Assembly (NCBI GenBank): GCA_945878515.1
Contig: CAMCTL010000084.1
Location: forward strand, 1-14,159
Length of the DNA: 14,159 bases
Direction: 5' to 3'
Origin: Flavobacterium psychrophilum
GTDB taxonomy: Bacteria > Bacteroidota > Bacteroidia > Flavobacteriales > Flavobacteriaceae
The position numbers were made by a program, and so were the translations under genes. The notes beneath the pieces were generated by a model. The model did no database searches. It was not told where the DNA came from and saw only the letters and a program-made list of their open reading frames with translations. Numbering within the stretch: position 1 is the stretch's first letter; every line of letters starts with the position of its first letter. Below, in pieces: positions 1 to 6,898 of the stretch.

Positions 1-1770
1 GGAGCAAAAGCTTGGGAAGAATTGACAGGTAGAGCATATACTCAAAAAACCAATATTGCAATTGTTTTAGACAATGTTGTTTATTCAGCGCCTGGTGTAA
101 CAAGCGGACCAATTTCTGGTGGTAGATCAGAAATTTCAGGAGATTTTGAAATTGCAGAAACCAAAGATTTAGCTAATGTTCTAAGAGCTGGAAAGCTTCC
201 TGCTGCAGCAGACATTATCCAATCTGATGTTGTTGGACCATCTTTAGGACAAGAAGCTATTGATAACGGAACAAATTCAGCACTTTTAGGCTTGTTATTA
301 GTGTCGTTGTGGATGATGATTTATTACGGAAGAGCAGGATGGTATGCAAATATTGCGTTGGCGGTCAACTTATTGTTCATATTTGGAATAATGGCTAGTT
401 TCAATTTCGTATTGACTTTGCCTGGTATTGCTGGTATTGTTTTGACAATGGGAACAGCTGTCGATGCTAATATTATCATTTATGAAAGAGCAAAAGAAGA
501 ATTGCGATTAGGAAAATCAATTGAAGAAGCGATTCAAGCTTCTTATGGTTGGAAAGGCGCCATGCGTTCGATTGTTGATGCGAATGTTACGCACATTCTT
601 ACTGGTGGTGTTTTGTTTGTTTTTGGTTCAGGACCAATAAAAGGATTCGCTTTAACCTTATTAATCGGTATTATAACCTCTTTGTTTACTTCAATTTTTA
701 TTGCAAGAATCTTTATTGATAAACGAATTTTAAAAGGTGGTAAATTATCATTTGTAACTGATTTTTCTAAAAATTTCTTTACCAATTTCCATTTTGATTT
801 CTTGAAAATTAAAAAATGGACGTATGCTTTCTCAGCAATTGTAACCATTGTTAGTGTTTATTCATTAGCTACAAATGGTTTGGATCAAGGTGTTGACTTT
901 GTTGGAGGTAGAACTTTTCAAATTCGATTTGAAAAACCAGTAGAAGTTGAAGGTATAAAAGCAGAATTAGCCAAAGTTTTTGACGGAAGTGCCGAAGTAA
1001 AAATTATTGGTAATGACAATCAATTAAAAATTACTACTAAATATAGAGTACAAGAAAGCGGAAGCGAAGCCGACGAAGAAGTAAACAAGTTATTGTACGA
1101 TAATTTGAAAAAACATTATTCAGCTGGTTTAACTTACGATAAGTTTGTTAATGCTTATGATGGAAAAACTTTAGGAATTTTGCTTGCTTCAAAAGTTGGA
1201 CCGACCATTGCAGAAGACATCAAGACCAATGCCTATTGGGCGGTTCTTGGCGCAATGCTAATTGTAGGATTGTATTTGGTTATTAGTTTTAGAAAATGGC
1301 AATACAGTTTGGGTGCAATTGCCGCTGTGGTGCACGACGTTATATTTGTTTTGGGAATTTATTCTTTGTGCTACAAATTTATGCCGTTCGGAATGGAGAT
1401 TGACCAACATTTCATAGCGGCGATTCTTACGGTAATTGGATATTCTATGAATGATACTGTAATTGTATTTGACAGAGTTCGTGAATTCTTAGGTGGAAAC
1501 AAAGCCAAAGGAGATTTTAATAGTATCGTAAATCAATCTATTAACAGTACAATGTCTAGAACCATTAATACTTCATTAACGATGATTATGGTATTGTTGA
1601 TTATGTTTCTTTTTGGTGGAGAATCTATTAGAGGATTTATCTTCGCAATGCTTATAGGTATTATTGTTGGAACTTACTCTTCATTGTTCATTGCAACGCC
1701 TGTTTTGTGTGATACCATGTCTGAAGCGGAACATTTAAGAATTGAAAAAGAACACAATACTGAAGCATAA
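1..1770 (+). CDS. secDF: Protein translocase SecDF, fused form (5'-truncated by window edge)
   Basis: SecDF is the proton-driven accessory of the SecYEG translocon; it pulls exported proteins across the inner membrane. The reading frame is open from base 1 (GAKAWEELTG...), so only the C-terminal 589 residues of a protein usually near 1000 are present. The first part ends the SecD periplasmic region (a GGRSEISGDF stretch). The SecD membrane bundle follows, with the signature TMGTAVDANIIIYERAKEE, whose Asp codon lies at 463-465. The SecF half begins near 805 with its first membrane segment and the periplasmic motif GVDFVGGRTFQI. It carries the matching signature GYSMNDTVIVFDRVRE near 1438-1482. 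SecD and SecF in one chain is usual for Bacteroidota. The frame shows no stop or break, and a strong terminator follows directly. The upstream context lies outside the window. Confidence 0.97.
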   Translation, partial: GAKAWEELTGRAYTQKTNIAIVLDNVVYSAPGVTSGPISGGRSEISGDFEIAETKDLANVLRAGKLPAAADIIQSDVVGPSLGQEAIDNGTNSALLGLLLVSLWMMIYYGRAGWYANIALAVNLLFIFGIMASFNFVLTLPGIAGIVLTMGTAVDANIIIYERAKEELRLGKSIEEAIQASYGWKGAMRSIVDANVTHILTGGVLFVFGSGPIKGFALTLLIGIITSLFTSIFIARIFIDKRILKGGKLSFVTDFSKNFFTNFHFDFLKIKKWTYAFSAIVTIVSVYSLATNGLDQGVDFVGGRTFQIRFEKPVEVEGIKAELAKVFDGSAEVKIIGNDNQLKITTKYRVQESGSEADEEVNKLLYDNLKKHYSAGLTYDKFVNAYDGKTLGILLASKVGPTIAEDIKTNAYWAVLGAMLIVGLYLVISFRKWQYSLGAIAAVVHDVIFVLGIYSLCYKFMPFGMEIDQHFIAAILTVIGYSMNDTVIVFDRVREFLGGNKAKGDFNSIVNQSINSTMSRTINTSLTMIMVLLIMFLFGGESIRGFIFAMLIGIIVGTYSSLFIATPVLCDTMSEAEHLRIEKEHNTEA

Positions 1771-1791
1771 AAATCCTGTAATTATAGAATC

Positions 1792-1825
1792 AAAAGACTC
1801 GAATTGTATTCGGGTCTTTTTTTTT
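1792..1825 (+). terminator. Intrinsic terminator of secDF
   Basis: A 13-bp stem (1792-1804 with 1808-1820, one G-T wobble, loop TGT) runs straight into a run of T to 1825. It begins 21 bases after the secDF stop codon. This is a textbook rho-independent terminator on the plus strand. Confidence 0.93.
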
Positions 1826-2269
1826 AACATTTTGTAATTTATTTTGTTTTGAAAATACTGTAAAGTCCCCTCCACAGTAAACCATTTCTATATCATTTCA
1901 TTGTGTGTAGCTTATTATTTTATACCGATGATGTATAACTTCAATTATTAGATGTCGCTTGTCAATATAGTCCAACAAAAAATGCTCTGTATTCATATTG
2001 TATCGGCATTTTACCAAATCTCATTGAACAATTTTAAGAATGTGGTTGGTATTATTTGCAAAGAGTATGTTCAATGACGATTTATGTTGATTCTGTTAAA
2101 CCATTTAGAAATATAAAATAATCCAATTTTTGCTCTCTCTCCTTTGGAGAGGGTTGGGATGAGGATAACAATAAAAAACTATTTTATATTTCTAAATGGT
2201 ATTACTTTGTGCAGATAATTGTTGTTTTATTGAAAGTTTCATCTCAGAAACAAATTAAGAGTCGAAGTA
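1826..2269. other. Non-coding gap between secDF and lgt
   Basis: No open frame with coding character was found on either strand between the two convergent genes. Bases 1826-2094 hold nothing recognisable beyond a weak 6-bp inverted repeat at 1856-1861/1874-1879. The right part holds the nested inverted repeat described separately. The size is large for a gap between convergent genes, which fits accumulation of repeat elements. Confidence 0.6.
2100..2200. repeat. Nested inverted repeat carrying a REP-like core
   Basis: Outer arms 2100-2120 and 2180-2200 are perfect 21-bp inverted copies of each other and AT-rich (ccatttagaa... against ...ttctaaatgg). They enclose 59 bases. Inside lies a GC-richer core, about 2133-2166, with the hairpin CTCTCC-TTT-GGAGAG (2137-2151) followed by GGTTGGGATGAGGAT. 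A close relative of the core occurs in reverse orientation at 6855-6887. The outer arms are not shared with that second copy. The structure could act as a strong hairpin or as a small non-autonomous insertion. I assign no proven function. Confidence 0.75.
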
Positions 2270-2313
2270 AAATCAAAAAGCCCCACAAATAATAATGAGG
2301 GGCTTTTTGATTT
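2270..2313 (-). terminator. Terminator of lgt, symmetric enough to be bidirectional
   Basis: A perfect 15-bp stem (2270-2284 with 2299-2313, core AAAAAGCCCC/GGGGCTTTTT) has a 14-base loop. It lies 20 bases past the lgt stop codon. Read on the minus strand, the CCCC stem ends in CTTTTTGATTT, typical of rho-independent termination. It may also stop read-through from the secDF side. Confidence 0.88.
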
Positions 2314-2332
2314 CATTTTATGTAAATGGCTT

Positions 2333-3286
2333 CTAAATATAAACTGTTTTTTTTGCTTTAAAAACCATATATAACCCAATAATTATGAACGGAATACTTA
2401 GCCATTGACCAGTTGATAAAATGCCTAAAGCACTTTCGAAACCGCCTTGACTTTCTTTTACAAATTCTACAACAAAACGCACAGTCCATAAAAGTATCAG
2501 AAAAAGTCCAAATAAATATCCTGATTTTTCTCTTGCATCTGTTTTCCAATACAAGAAAAACAATATCGCAAAAACAAAAATATAGCAAAACGCTTCGTAC
2601 AATTGTGCAGGGTGTTTGGTTGGAACTTGGAGCAGCAAGTCTGCAAATTGCGGGTTAGTTGCAATTGCATTGTAGGCGTCATTTGGTGAAGGCAATTGCG
2701 TAGCATTTACAGCTTCTCTGGCGCTAAATTGATCACGTATAAATCGAATTCCAAAAGGAGAGGTAGTTGTGTTTCCAACAATTTCTGAATTGAAAAAATT
2801 GCCTAAACGTACAAAAATTGCACCGCTTGCAACAGGAATAACAATTCTATCTAGTATCCACAGTTGCGGTCTTTTCAAAATGTTTTTACTAAAAAAATAC
2901 ATTGTAATTATTATGGATATGGCTGCGCCGTGACTTGCCAATCCTTGGAAACCCGTAAATTCCCATCCATTAATAATATTAAAAAGCATTTTTTCGGAAT
3001 TTTCTCTAATTGGCAAAAGAATTTCAATTTTGTGATTGCTATAGTATTCCCAATCGTAAAAGAATACATGTCCCAACCGTGCTCCAGCCAATGTTGCTAA
3101 AACGGTCCAAATAAATAATGAATCTAATTTTTCTAGCGATTCGTTTTCACGTTCGAATATTTTTTTCATAATAATCCAGCCCAACCCAAAAGCAATTACG
3201 AACATAAGACTATAATACCGGATTATAAAAAATCCTAAATCAATGCCTTCTGATGGATTCCAAATTATGTTTAAAAAGTGTGTCAT
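2333..3286 (-). CDS. lgt: Prolipoprotein diacylglyceryl transferase Lgt
   Basis: Lgt transfers diacylglycerol from phosphatidylglycerol to the lipobox cysteine of prolipoproteins at the inner membrane, the first step of lipoprotein maturation. The 317-residue protein is hydrophobic with several membrane segments. Family landmarks are in order: GARLGHVFFYDW (68-79), GLASHGAAI with the HG pair at 119-120, and the Lgt signature around RLGNFFNSEIVG (Arg160, Asn163, Glu168, Gly171). HPAQLYEA (225-232) and a final membrane helix complete the set. It is somewhat longer than the proteobacterial enzyme; the extra residues lie at about 178-222, a loop also long in other Bacteroidota copies as I recall them. 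The start is an ATG at 3286-3284 with no Shine-Dalgarno site. It is 60 bases downstream of yidD on the same strand, so the two may be co-transcribed. Confidence 0.97.
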   Translation of the reverse strand: MTHFLNIIWNPSEGIDLGFFIIRYYSLMFVIAFGLGWIIMKKIFERENESLEKLDSLFIWTVLATLAGARLGHVFFYDWEYYSNHKIEILLPIRENSEKMLFNIINGWEFTGFQGLASHGAAISIIITMYFFSKNILKRPQLWILDRIVIPVASGAIFVRLGNFFNSEIVGNTTTSPFGIRFIRDQFSAREAVNATQLPSPNDAYNAIATNPQFADLLLQVPTKHPAQLYEAFCYIFVFAILFFLYWKTDAREKSGYLFGLFLILLWTVRFVVEFVKESQGGFESALGILSTGQWLSIPFIIIGLYMVFKAKKTVYI

Positions 3287-3346
3287 AGCGTGTTTTTTAA
3301 GTTTGTAAAAATATATAATTATAGTAAAGCATTTCTTTATTAAAAG

Positions 3347-3628
3347 TTAATGTTTCTGTAAGCATTTATTTTTTGATGCTTGGTTTTGGTTTGATGTTTT
3401 TGAAGAAGGTACGGGGTCATAACCTGTTTTTCCCCACGGATGACAGCTCAATATTCGTTTTATTCCTAAAAATCCACCATAAAGCAAACCATGTTTTTGT
3501 AATGCTTCAATCATATAACTAGAGCAACTAGGTTCAAATCTGCAAGTTGACGGAGTAAATGGAGAAATGGCTGTTTGATAAAATCGAACCAAAAATACAA
3601 AAGGAAATATAAGGATTTTTGAAAGCAT
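3347..3628 (-). CDS. yidD: Membrane protein insertion efficiency factor YidD
   Basis: YidD is a small protein thought to sit at the cytoplasmic face of the inner membrane and to help YidC/Sec insertion of membrane proteins. The 93-residue product shows the whole family core: an amphipathic N-terminus ([14 protein letters not shown]), then [26 protein letters not shown] and [14 protein letters not shown]. The tail is a basic, low-complexity stretch ([12 protein letters not shown]...). An in-frame ATG exists 14 codons upstream at 3670. I chose the ATG at 3628 because family members start with a sequence like [10 protein letters not shown]. It lies just upstream of lgt on the same strand, a sensible pairing of two envelope biogenesis genes. 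Confidence 0.93.
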   Translation of the reverse strand: MLSKILIFPFVFLVRFYQTAISPFTPSTCRFEPSCSSYMIEALQKHGLLYGGFLGIKRILSCHPWGKTGYDPVPSSKTSNQNQASKNKCLQKH

Positions 3629-3987
3629 ATTTTTATTAATGAGTGAACCGAAAATAGAATATAGTTGCAAAATTTGCTTTTCGATTCTGTGTAAGATAAT
3701 TATTGTTTGAGTGGTTTTTATTTGTAAAGTTACAAATTTTAGAATAAGATTGTATTCAAATAGTTAAGTGGTCGTTTTTTGATATTGCAATACGCGTTTA
3801 TATTCGAATAATTTGTGATCATAATCTCTTGTTTTTAGTCTAATATACAATTAGTCATAATGTTTTTATGTTTAATATTATTAGTCTTGTTTTGGAGCAG
3901 ATTAAACTCCAATAATTTTATTTAAAATCAATTAAACCAATTCAAAATATGACCGTCTTATTATCTTAAACTTTAAATTATAAACAA
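3629..3987. promoter_or_regulatory. Divergent regulatory region between yidD and the Spy-like gene
   Basis: This 359-base AT-rich gap separates genes transcribed away from each other, so it should hold both promoters. It contains an 18-bp palindrome (3720-3737), three copies of TTAGTC at 3835, 3851 and 3881 in one orientation, and an inverted repeat TTGGAG-N9-CTCCAA at 3892-3912. The last could form a hairpin in the leader of the plus-strand gene. I could not find a perfect TAnnTTTG promoter word in either direction, so transcription start points remain open. Confidence 0.4.
3720..3737. promoter_or_regulatory. 18-bp palindrome, candidate operator
   Basis: Eight-base arms ATTTGTAA and TTACAAAT are perfect inverted copies around a 2-base centre (AG). 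It is 92 bases upstream of the yidD start and 250 upstream of the Spy-like start. The two-base centre argues against an RNA hairpin and for a site bound by a dimeric repressor. The regulator is unknown. Confidence 0.35.
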
Positions 3988-4437
3988 ATGAAGAAATTAA
4001 TTGTCGCAGTATTATTGTTTACTAGCATTTTCTCTTTTGCACAAGAAGTACAATCAGAGAAAAATGACAAGAAAGTAAAAAGAGAAAGAATGTCGCCAGA
4101 GCAAAGAAATCAATTTTTGCTAGACAAAATGACAAAAGAATTGAATTTGGATGCGCAACAGCAAGAGCAAATCAAACCCATTATTGCAGAACAAAATGCT
4201 AAATTTCAAGGAATGATAGATCAAGGAACAGCACCCGATTTTAAAAATATGTCCAAAGAAGAACGCAAGGCTCTAATGCAAAAACGAAATGAAGAAAAAA
4301 CTTTAAAAGACAATAAATTGAAAGCCATTTTAACACCAGAGCAATTCAAGAAAATGAAAGAAATGGAAGCCGCCAATATTGAAAAAATGATGGAAGCAAG
4401 GAAAGCGCGTCAAAACCATCAAGAACAAGGATTTTAG
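3988..4437 (+). CDS. Secreted Spy/CpxP-like LTxxQ-motif protein
   Basis: The 149-residue protein starts with a clear signal peptide (MKKLIVAVLLFTSIFSFA, probable cleavage before Gln19). It is therefore likely periplasmic and soluble. The mature part is almost entirely charged helix, rich in Lys, Glu, Gln and Met. It contains two related segments: MSPEQRNQFLLDKMTKEL near 35-52 and LTPEQFKKMKEMEA near 115-128. These match the LTxxQ-type motif of Spy/CpxP chaperone-like proteins, and similar Bacteroidota proteins are often annotated DUF4890. In the known members the role is ATP-independent chaperoning or envelope stress sensing; here that is inference from fold type. The gene stands alone, with its own upstream region and a shared terminator downstream. 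Confidence 0.8.
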   Translation: MKKLIVAVLLFTSIFSFAQEVQSEKNDKKVKRERMSPEQRNQFLLDKMTKELNLDAQQQEQIKPIIAEQNAKFQGMIDQGTAPDFKNMSKEERKALMQKRNEEKTLKDNKLKAILTPEQFKKMKEMEAANIEKMMEARKARQNHQEQGF

Positions 4438-4534
4438 TCGCAAACATTTAGACTATTCTTTACTAAATTAAGGTACTTTCGTATAATTGCTTCTTTTTTT
4501 CCTGTTTTTTCTTAGAAATATTATTCAAAAAATT

Positions 4535-4577
4535 AAAACCCACAAAAATTCAAACAGCATGAATTCTTGTGGGTTTT
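4535..4577. terminator. Bidirectional terminator between the Spy-like gene and pruA
   Basis: Stem 4535-4551 pairs with 4561-4577 with one mismatch (A4546/C4566) around a 9-base loop. The core is AAAACCCACAA/TTGTGGGTTTT. It sits between the stops of two convergent genes (4437 and 4619) and has T-rich flanks on both strands, so it probably serves both. Confidence 0.88.
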
Positions 4578-4618
4578 TAAATTTCGTACTTCGTAAATTT
4601 AACCTTGTACCTTGAAAA

Positions 4619-6247
4619 CTATTCCCCCAAAAACGGATATCTATAATCCTCTGGAGTTACAAACGTTTCTTTAATTGTTCTAGGCGAAACCCAACGCAAC
4701 AAGTTCAATGCCGAACCTGCTTTATCATTGGTTCCAGAAGCTCTTGCGCCACCAAAAGGTTGCATTCCCACAACGGCACCAGTAGGCTTGTCGTTGATAT
4801 AGAAATTTCCTGCTGCGTTTTGCAAAGCGACTGTTGCTTGTTCAATTGCATAACGATCCTGACTGAAAATTGCTCCTGTCAAAGCATAAGCAGAGGTGGT
4901 ATCAACTAATTTTAAAGTTTGTTCCCACTGAGCATCCTCGTAAACAAAAATTGTTATTACAGGTCCGAACAATTCAGTTTCCATTGTGGAATAATGTGGA
5001 TTTGTAGTTACAATTATGGTTGGTTCTATAAAAAATCCTACAGATTTATCGTAATTTCCACCAACAATAATTTCCGCATCTTCATCTTTTTTGGCTTGAT
5101 CAATATAGCTTGCCAATTTATCGAAAGAACCTTCGTGAATTACTGCCGTAATGAAATTACCGAAATCTTCTGGCGAACCTATTTTCATGGATTTTACATC
5201 AGTAATTAATTGTTGCTTAAGTTCTGACCACATACTTTGCGGAACATAAGCTCTAGAAGCCGCAGAACATTTTTGTCCTTGAAATTCGAAAGCACCACGA
5301 ACAATTCCGGTGGCAACTTGTTTCACATTGGCACTTGGATGCGCCACAACAAAATCTTTGCCGCCCGTTTCGCCCACAATTCTAGGATAAGTTTTGTAGT
5401 GGTGAATATTGGCTCCAATTTTTGCCCAAATATCTTTAAATACGTGTGTGGAACCCGTGAAATGAACGCCTGCAAAATCACGACTTTCCAATACAGTGTC
5501 GGTTATCATCAAAGCATCGCCAAAAACAACGTTGATAACGCCATCAGGAACACCAGCTTCTTTGAACACGTCAATGATGATTTTTGCAGAGAAAACTTGG
5601 CTGTCGGAAGGTTTCCAAATCACCACATTGCCCATCATTGCTGCACTAGCGGGAAGATTTGCGGCAATGGCTGTAAAATTAAAAGGAGTTATAGCATAAA
5701 CAAAACCTTCTAGTGGTCTGTATTCCAAGCGGTTCCAAACATCAGAAGTTGATTTGGGCTGATCGGCATAAATCTGTGTCATAAACTCCACGTTATAACG
5801 CAAGAAATCAATCAATTCGCAAGAAGCATCAATCTCGGCTTGGAAAATATTTTTGGATTGCGCAATCATCGTTGCTGCATTTATTTTTGCTCTGTAAGGT
5901 CCAGCAATTAACTCGGCAGCTTTTAGGAAAATGGCAGCACGTTGTTCCCAGGCCATACTAGCCCATTTGGTTCTGGCTTCAAGACAATTGCTAATTGCTT
6001 TTTCAATATGTGATTTTTCGGCAAGATGATAGGTTCCAACAACATGTTGGTGGTCGTGAGGAGCAGTCATATTTCTTGTGTTCCCAGTCTTGATTTCTTC
6101 ACTTCCAATATAAAGTGGCACTTCGATAGTGGAATTCCACATCAGTTTGTATGTGGCGAGAACGGCGGCTTTTTCTGGAGAATTTGGTGCGTAAGATTTT
6201 ACGGGTTCATTTACGGCTTTTGGTGCATTAAAAAATCCTTTTAGCAT
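4619..6247 (-). CDS. pruA: L-glutamate gamma-semialdehyde (1-pyrroline-5-carboxylate) dehydrogenase
   Basis: This cytosolic enzyme oxidises glutamate semialdehyde, formed from proline via pyrroline-5-carboxylate, to glutamate with NAD+. The 542-residue protein is the stand-alone aldehyde dehydrogenase form, without a fused PutA domain. Visible active-site elements are PFNFTAIA with Asn190, WKPSD with Lys212, VGETGGKD with the general base Glu293, and FQGQKCSA with the catalytic Cys327. The C-terminal PFGGARASGTNDKAG motif of this subfamily is also present. Length and motifs are complete. The start is the ATG at 6247-6245; a good promoter word lies 33 bases upstream. No proline dehydrogenase gene is in view. 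Expression probably responds to proline supply, but nothing in the sequence shows it. Confidence 0.97.
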   Translation of the reverse strand: MLKGFFNAPKAVNEPVKSYAPNSPEKAAVLATYKLMWNSTIEVPLYIGSEEIKTGNTRNMTAPHDHQHVVGTYHLAEKSHIEKAISNCLEARTKWASMAWEQRAAIFLKAAELIAGPYRAKINAATMIAQSKNIFQAEIDASCELIDFLRYNVEFMTQIYADQPKSTSDVWNRLEYRPLEGFVYAITPFNFTAIAANLPASAAMMGNVVIWKPSDSQVFSAKIIIDVFKEAGVPDGVINVVFGDALMITDTVLESRDFAGVHFTGSTHVFKDIWAKIGANIHHYKTYPRIVGETGGKDFVVAHPSANVKQVATGIVRGAFEFQGQKCSAASRAYVPQSMWSELKQQLITDVKSMKIGSPEDFGNFITAVIHEGSFDKLASYIDQAKKDEDAEIIVGGNYDKSVGFFIEPTIIVTTNPHYSTMETELFGPVITIFVYEDAQWEQTLKLVDTTSAYALTGAIFSQDRYAIEQATVALQNAAGNFYINDKPTGAVVGMQPFGGARASGTNDKAGSALNLLRWVSPRTIKETFVTPEDYRYPFLGE

Positions 6248-6279
6248 ACAGTTTTTATTTGAGATTTAAACAATTGTCA

Positions 6280-6287
6280 CAAAAGTA
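6280..6287 (-). promoter_or_regulatory. Bacteroidota -7 promoter element of pruA
   Basis: Read on the minus strand this is TACTTTTG, a perfect match to the Bacteroidota primary sigma -7 word TAnnTTTG. It lies 33 bases before the pruA ATG, leaving a leader of roughly 25 bases. I see no clear TTG at the -33 position, so the call rests on the -7 word and spacing. Confidence 0.5.
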
Positions 6288-6394
6288 CAAAGGATTGTTT
6301 TAAAAATTGGAACTATTTGGTTAAATCTATTGATGCTTTTTTGTGGACTTGAATTCAATTAATAAATGATAAGGAATCGCAATTATTATTCTTT

Positions 6395-6558
6395 TTGACT
6401 TATTCTTTTTATTAATATTTGGAGAACGAGTCTTTATTGACGATTCTTAACAGAAACCCTTCGACAAGCTCAGGGAGACATTAAGGTTCCTAATCGAAAT
6501 TCTGAATGTTGTCTGGCTAAGCTTGTCGAAGCCTTTATTAATAAAAGGGATAAGTCAA
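6395..6558. repeat. Nested inverted repeat with a CTTCGACAAGCT core
   Basis: Outer arms 6395-6417 and 6536-6558 are inverted copies (21 of 23 match, and the two mismatches are G-T compatible in one orientation). Inside, 6459-6480 and 6510-6531 form a second inverted repeat with 19 of 22 pairs. It contains the perfect 12-mer CTTCGACAAGCT/AGCTTGTCGAAG around a 29-base loop. The core word resembles dispersed palindromes I remember from Flavobacteriia genomes. The outer arms are AT-rich and differ from those of the element at 2100-2200, although the nested plan is the same. Confidence 0.7.
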
Positions 6559-6623
6559 TATTTTTTTTAAACCGAAGTTTAAGTTTGAGAAACAAAATTC
6601 TTTTTTTCTTTTAAATATGCAAC

Positions 6624-6660
6624 TTAGACTTTACAGGCTTTAAAAACCTGTTAGGTCTAA
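6624..6660. repeat. REP-like palindrome with CAGG/CCTG core
   Basis: Arms 6624-6637 and 6647-6660 pair with one mismatch and one wobble (TTAGACTTTACAGG against CCTGTTAGGTCTAA). No T-run follows on either side, so this is not a standard terminator. It resembles the ACCTGACAGGT-type dispersed palindromes of Flavobacteriia, from memory. It lies 56 bases beyond the DUF2256 stop. Confidence 0.5.
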
Positions 6661-6715
6661 ATCCCAAAAAAGTAATGTTTTATTTAGCGACTTGATTTGG
6701 ACGAGTAAATTGGTT

Positions 6716-6853
6716 CTACTTATTACTTCTACATTTATCACTACAATATTTCACTTCGTCCCACACTTTTTCCCATTTTTTGCGCCAAGCGAAAGGTTTG
6801 TTGCAAACCACACAAATTTTTGTCGGTAGATTTTGTTTTTTAACGCCTTTCAT
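6716..6853 (-). CDS. DUF2256 family zinc-ribbon-like small protein
   Basis: The 45-residue frame runs from the ATG at 6853-6851 to the TAG at 6718-6716. Its sequence begins [20 protein letters not shown]. Cysteines 14, 17, 37 and 41 form C-x2-C ... C-x3-C, as in small zinc ribbons, with the conserved block [18 protein letters not shown] between. This is the DUF2256 family signature. Family members have no proven function; as I recall they frequently lie beside cryptochrome/photolyase genes, as here. It is the last gene of the cluster, 45 bases after the DUF2071 stop, with a REP-like element in that gap. Its small size makes it easy to miss. Confidence 0.88.
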   Translation of the reverse strand: MKGVKKQNLPTKICVVCNKPFAWRKKWEKVWDEVKYCSDKCRSNK

Positions 6854-6854
6854 A

Positions 6855-6887
6855 ATCCTCTCCCCAAACCTTCTCCAAAGGAGAGGG
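6855..6887. repeat. REP-like element inside the photolyase cluster
   Basis: On the minus strand this reads CCCTCTCCTTTGGAGAAGG then TTTGGGGAGAGGATT, nearly the same as the core at 2133-2166. It can fold as TTCTCC-AAA-GGAGAG or through CCTCTCC/GGAGAGG (6857-6863 with 6880-6886). It fills almost all of the 45-base gap between DUF2071 and DUF2256. The following CTTTTTT lies on the plus-strand side, so it is not an obvious terminator for the minus-strand operon, though it could modulate the last gene. Confidence 0.7.
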
Positions 6888-6898
6888 ACTTTTTTATA

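Larger units (their letters stand above)
6288..6715. other. Repeat-rich gap between pruA and the photolyase cluster
   Basis: Beyond the pruA promoter there is no credible coding frame. The gap holds a nested inverted repeat (6395-6558) and a second palindrome (6624-6660), each described separately. The rest is AT-rich sequence with nothing I can name. Since the DUF2256 gene ends at 6716 and pruA reads away on the same strand, any transcript running out of the photolyase cluster must pass these hairpins before reaching pruA. Confidence 0.6.

Noticed and set aside
1856..1879. Inverted repeat TACTGT-N12-ACAGTA after secDF
   Set aside because: Only 6 bp with a 12-base loop; expected by chance in this AT-rich gap.
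2358..2706. Alternative minus- and plus-strand frames inside lgt
   Set aside because: Shadows of lgt; low-complexity translations with no motifs.
3629..3670. Longer YidD start at 3670
   Set aside because: The added 14 residues do not fit the family N-terminus, which begins at about [10 protein letters not shown].
4919..5713. Open plus-strand frames opposite pruA (up to 158 residues)
   Set aside because: They are antisense shadows of a well-conserved gene; composition is rich in Asn, Ser and Cys with no family motifs.
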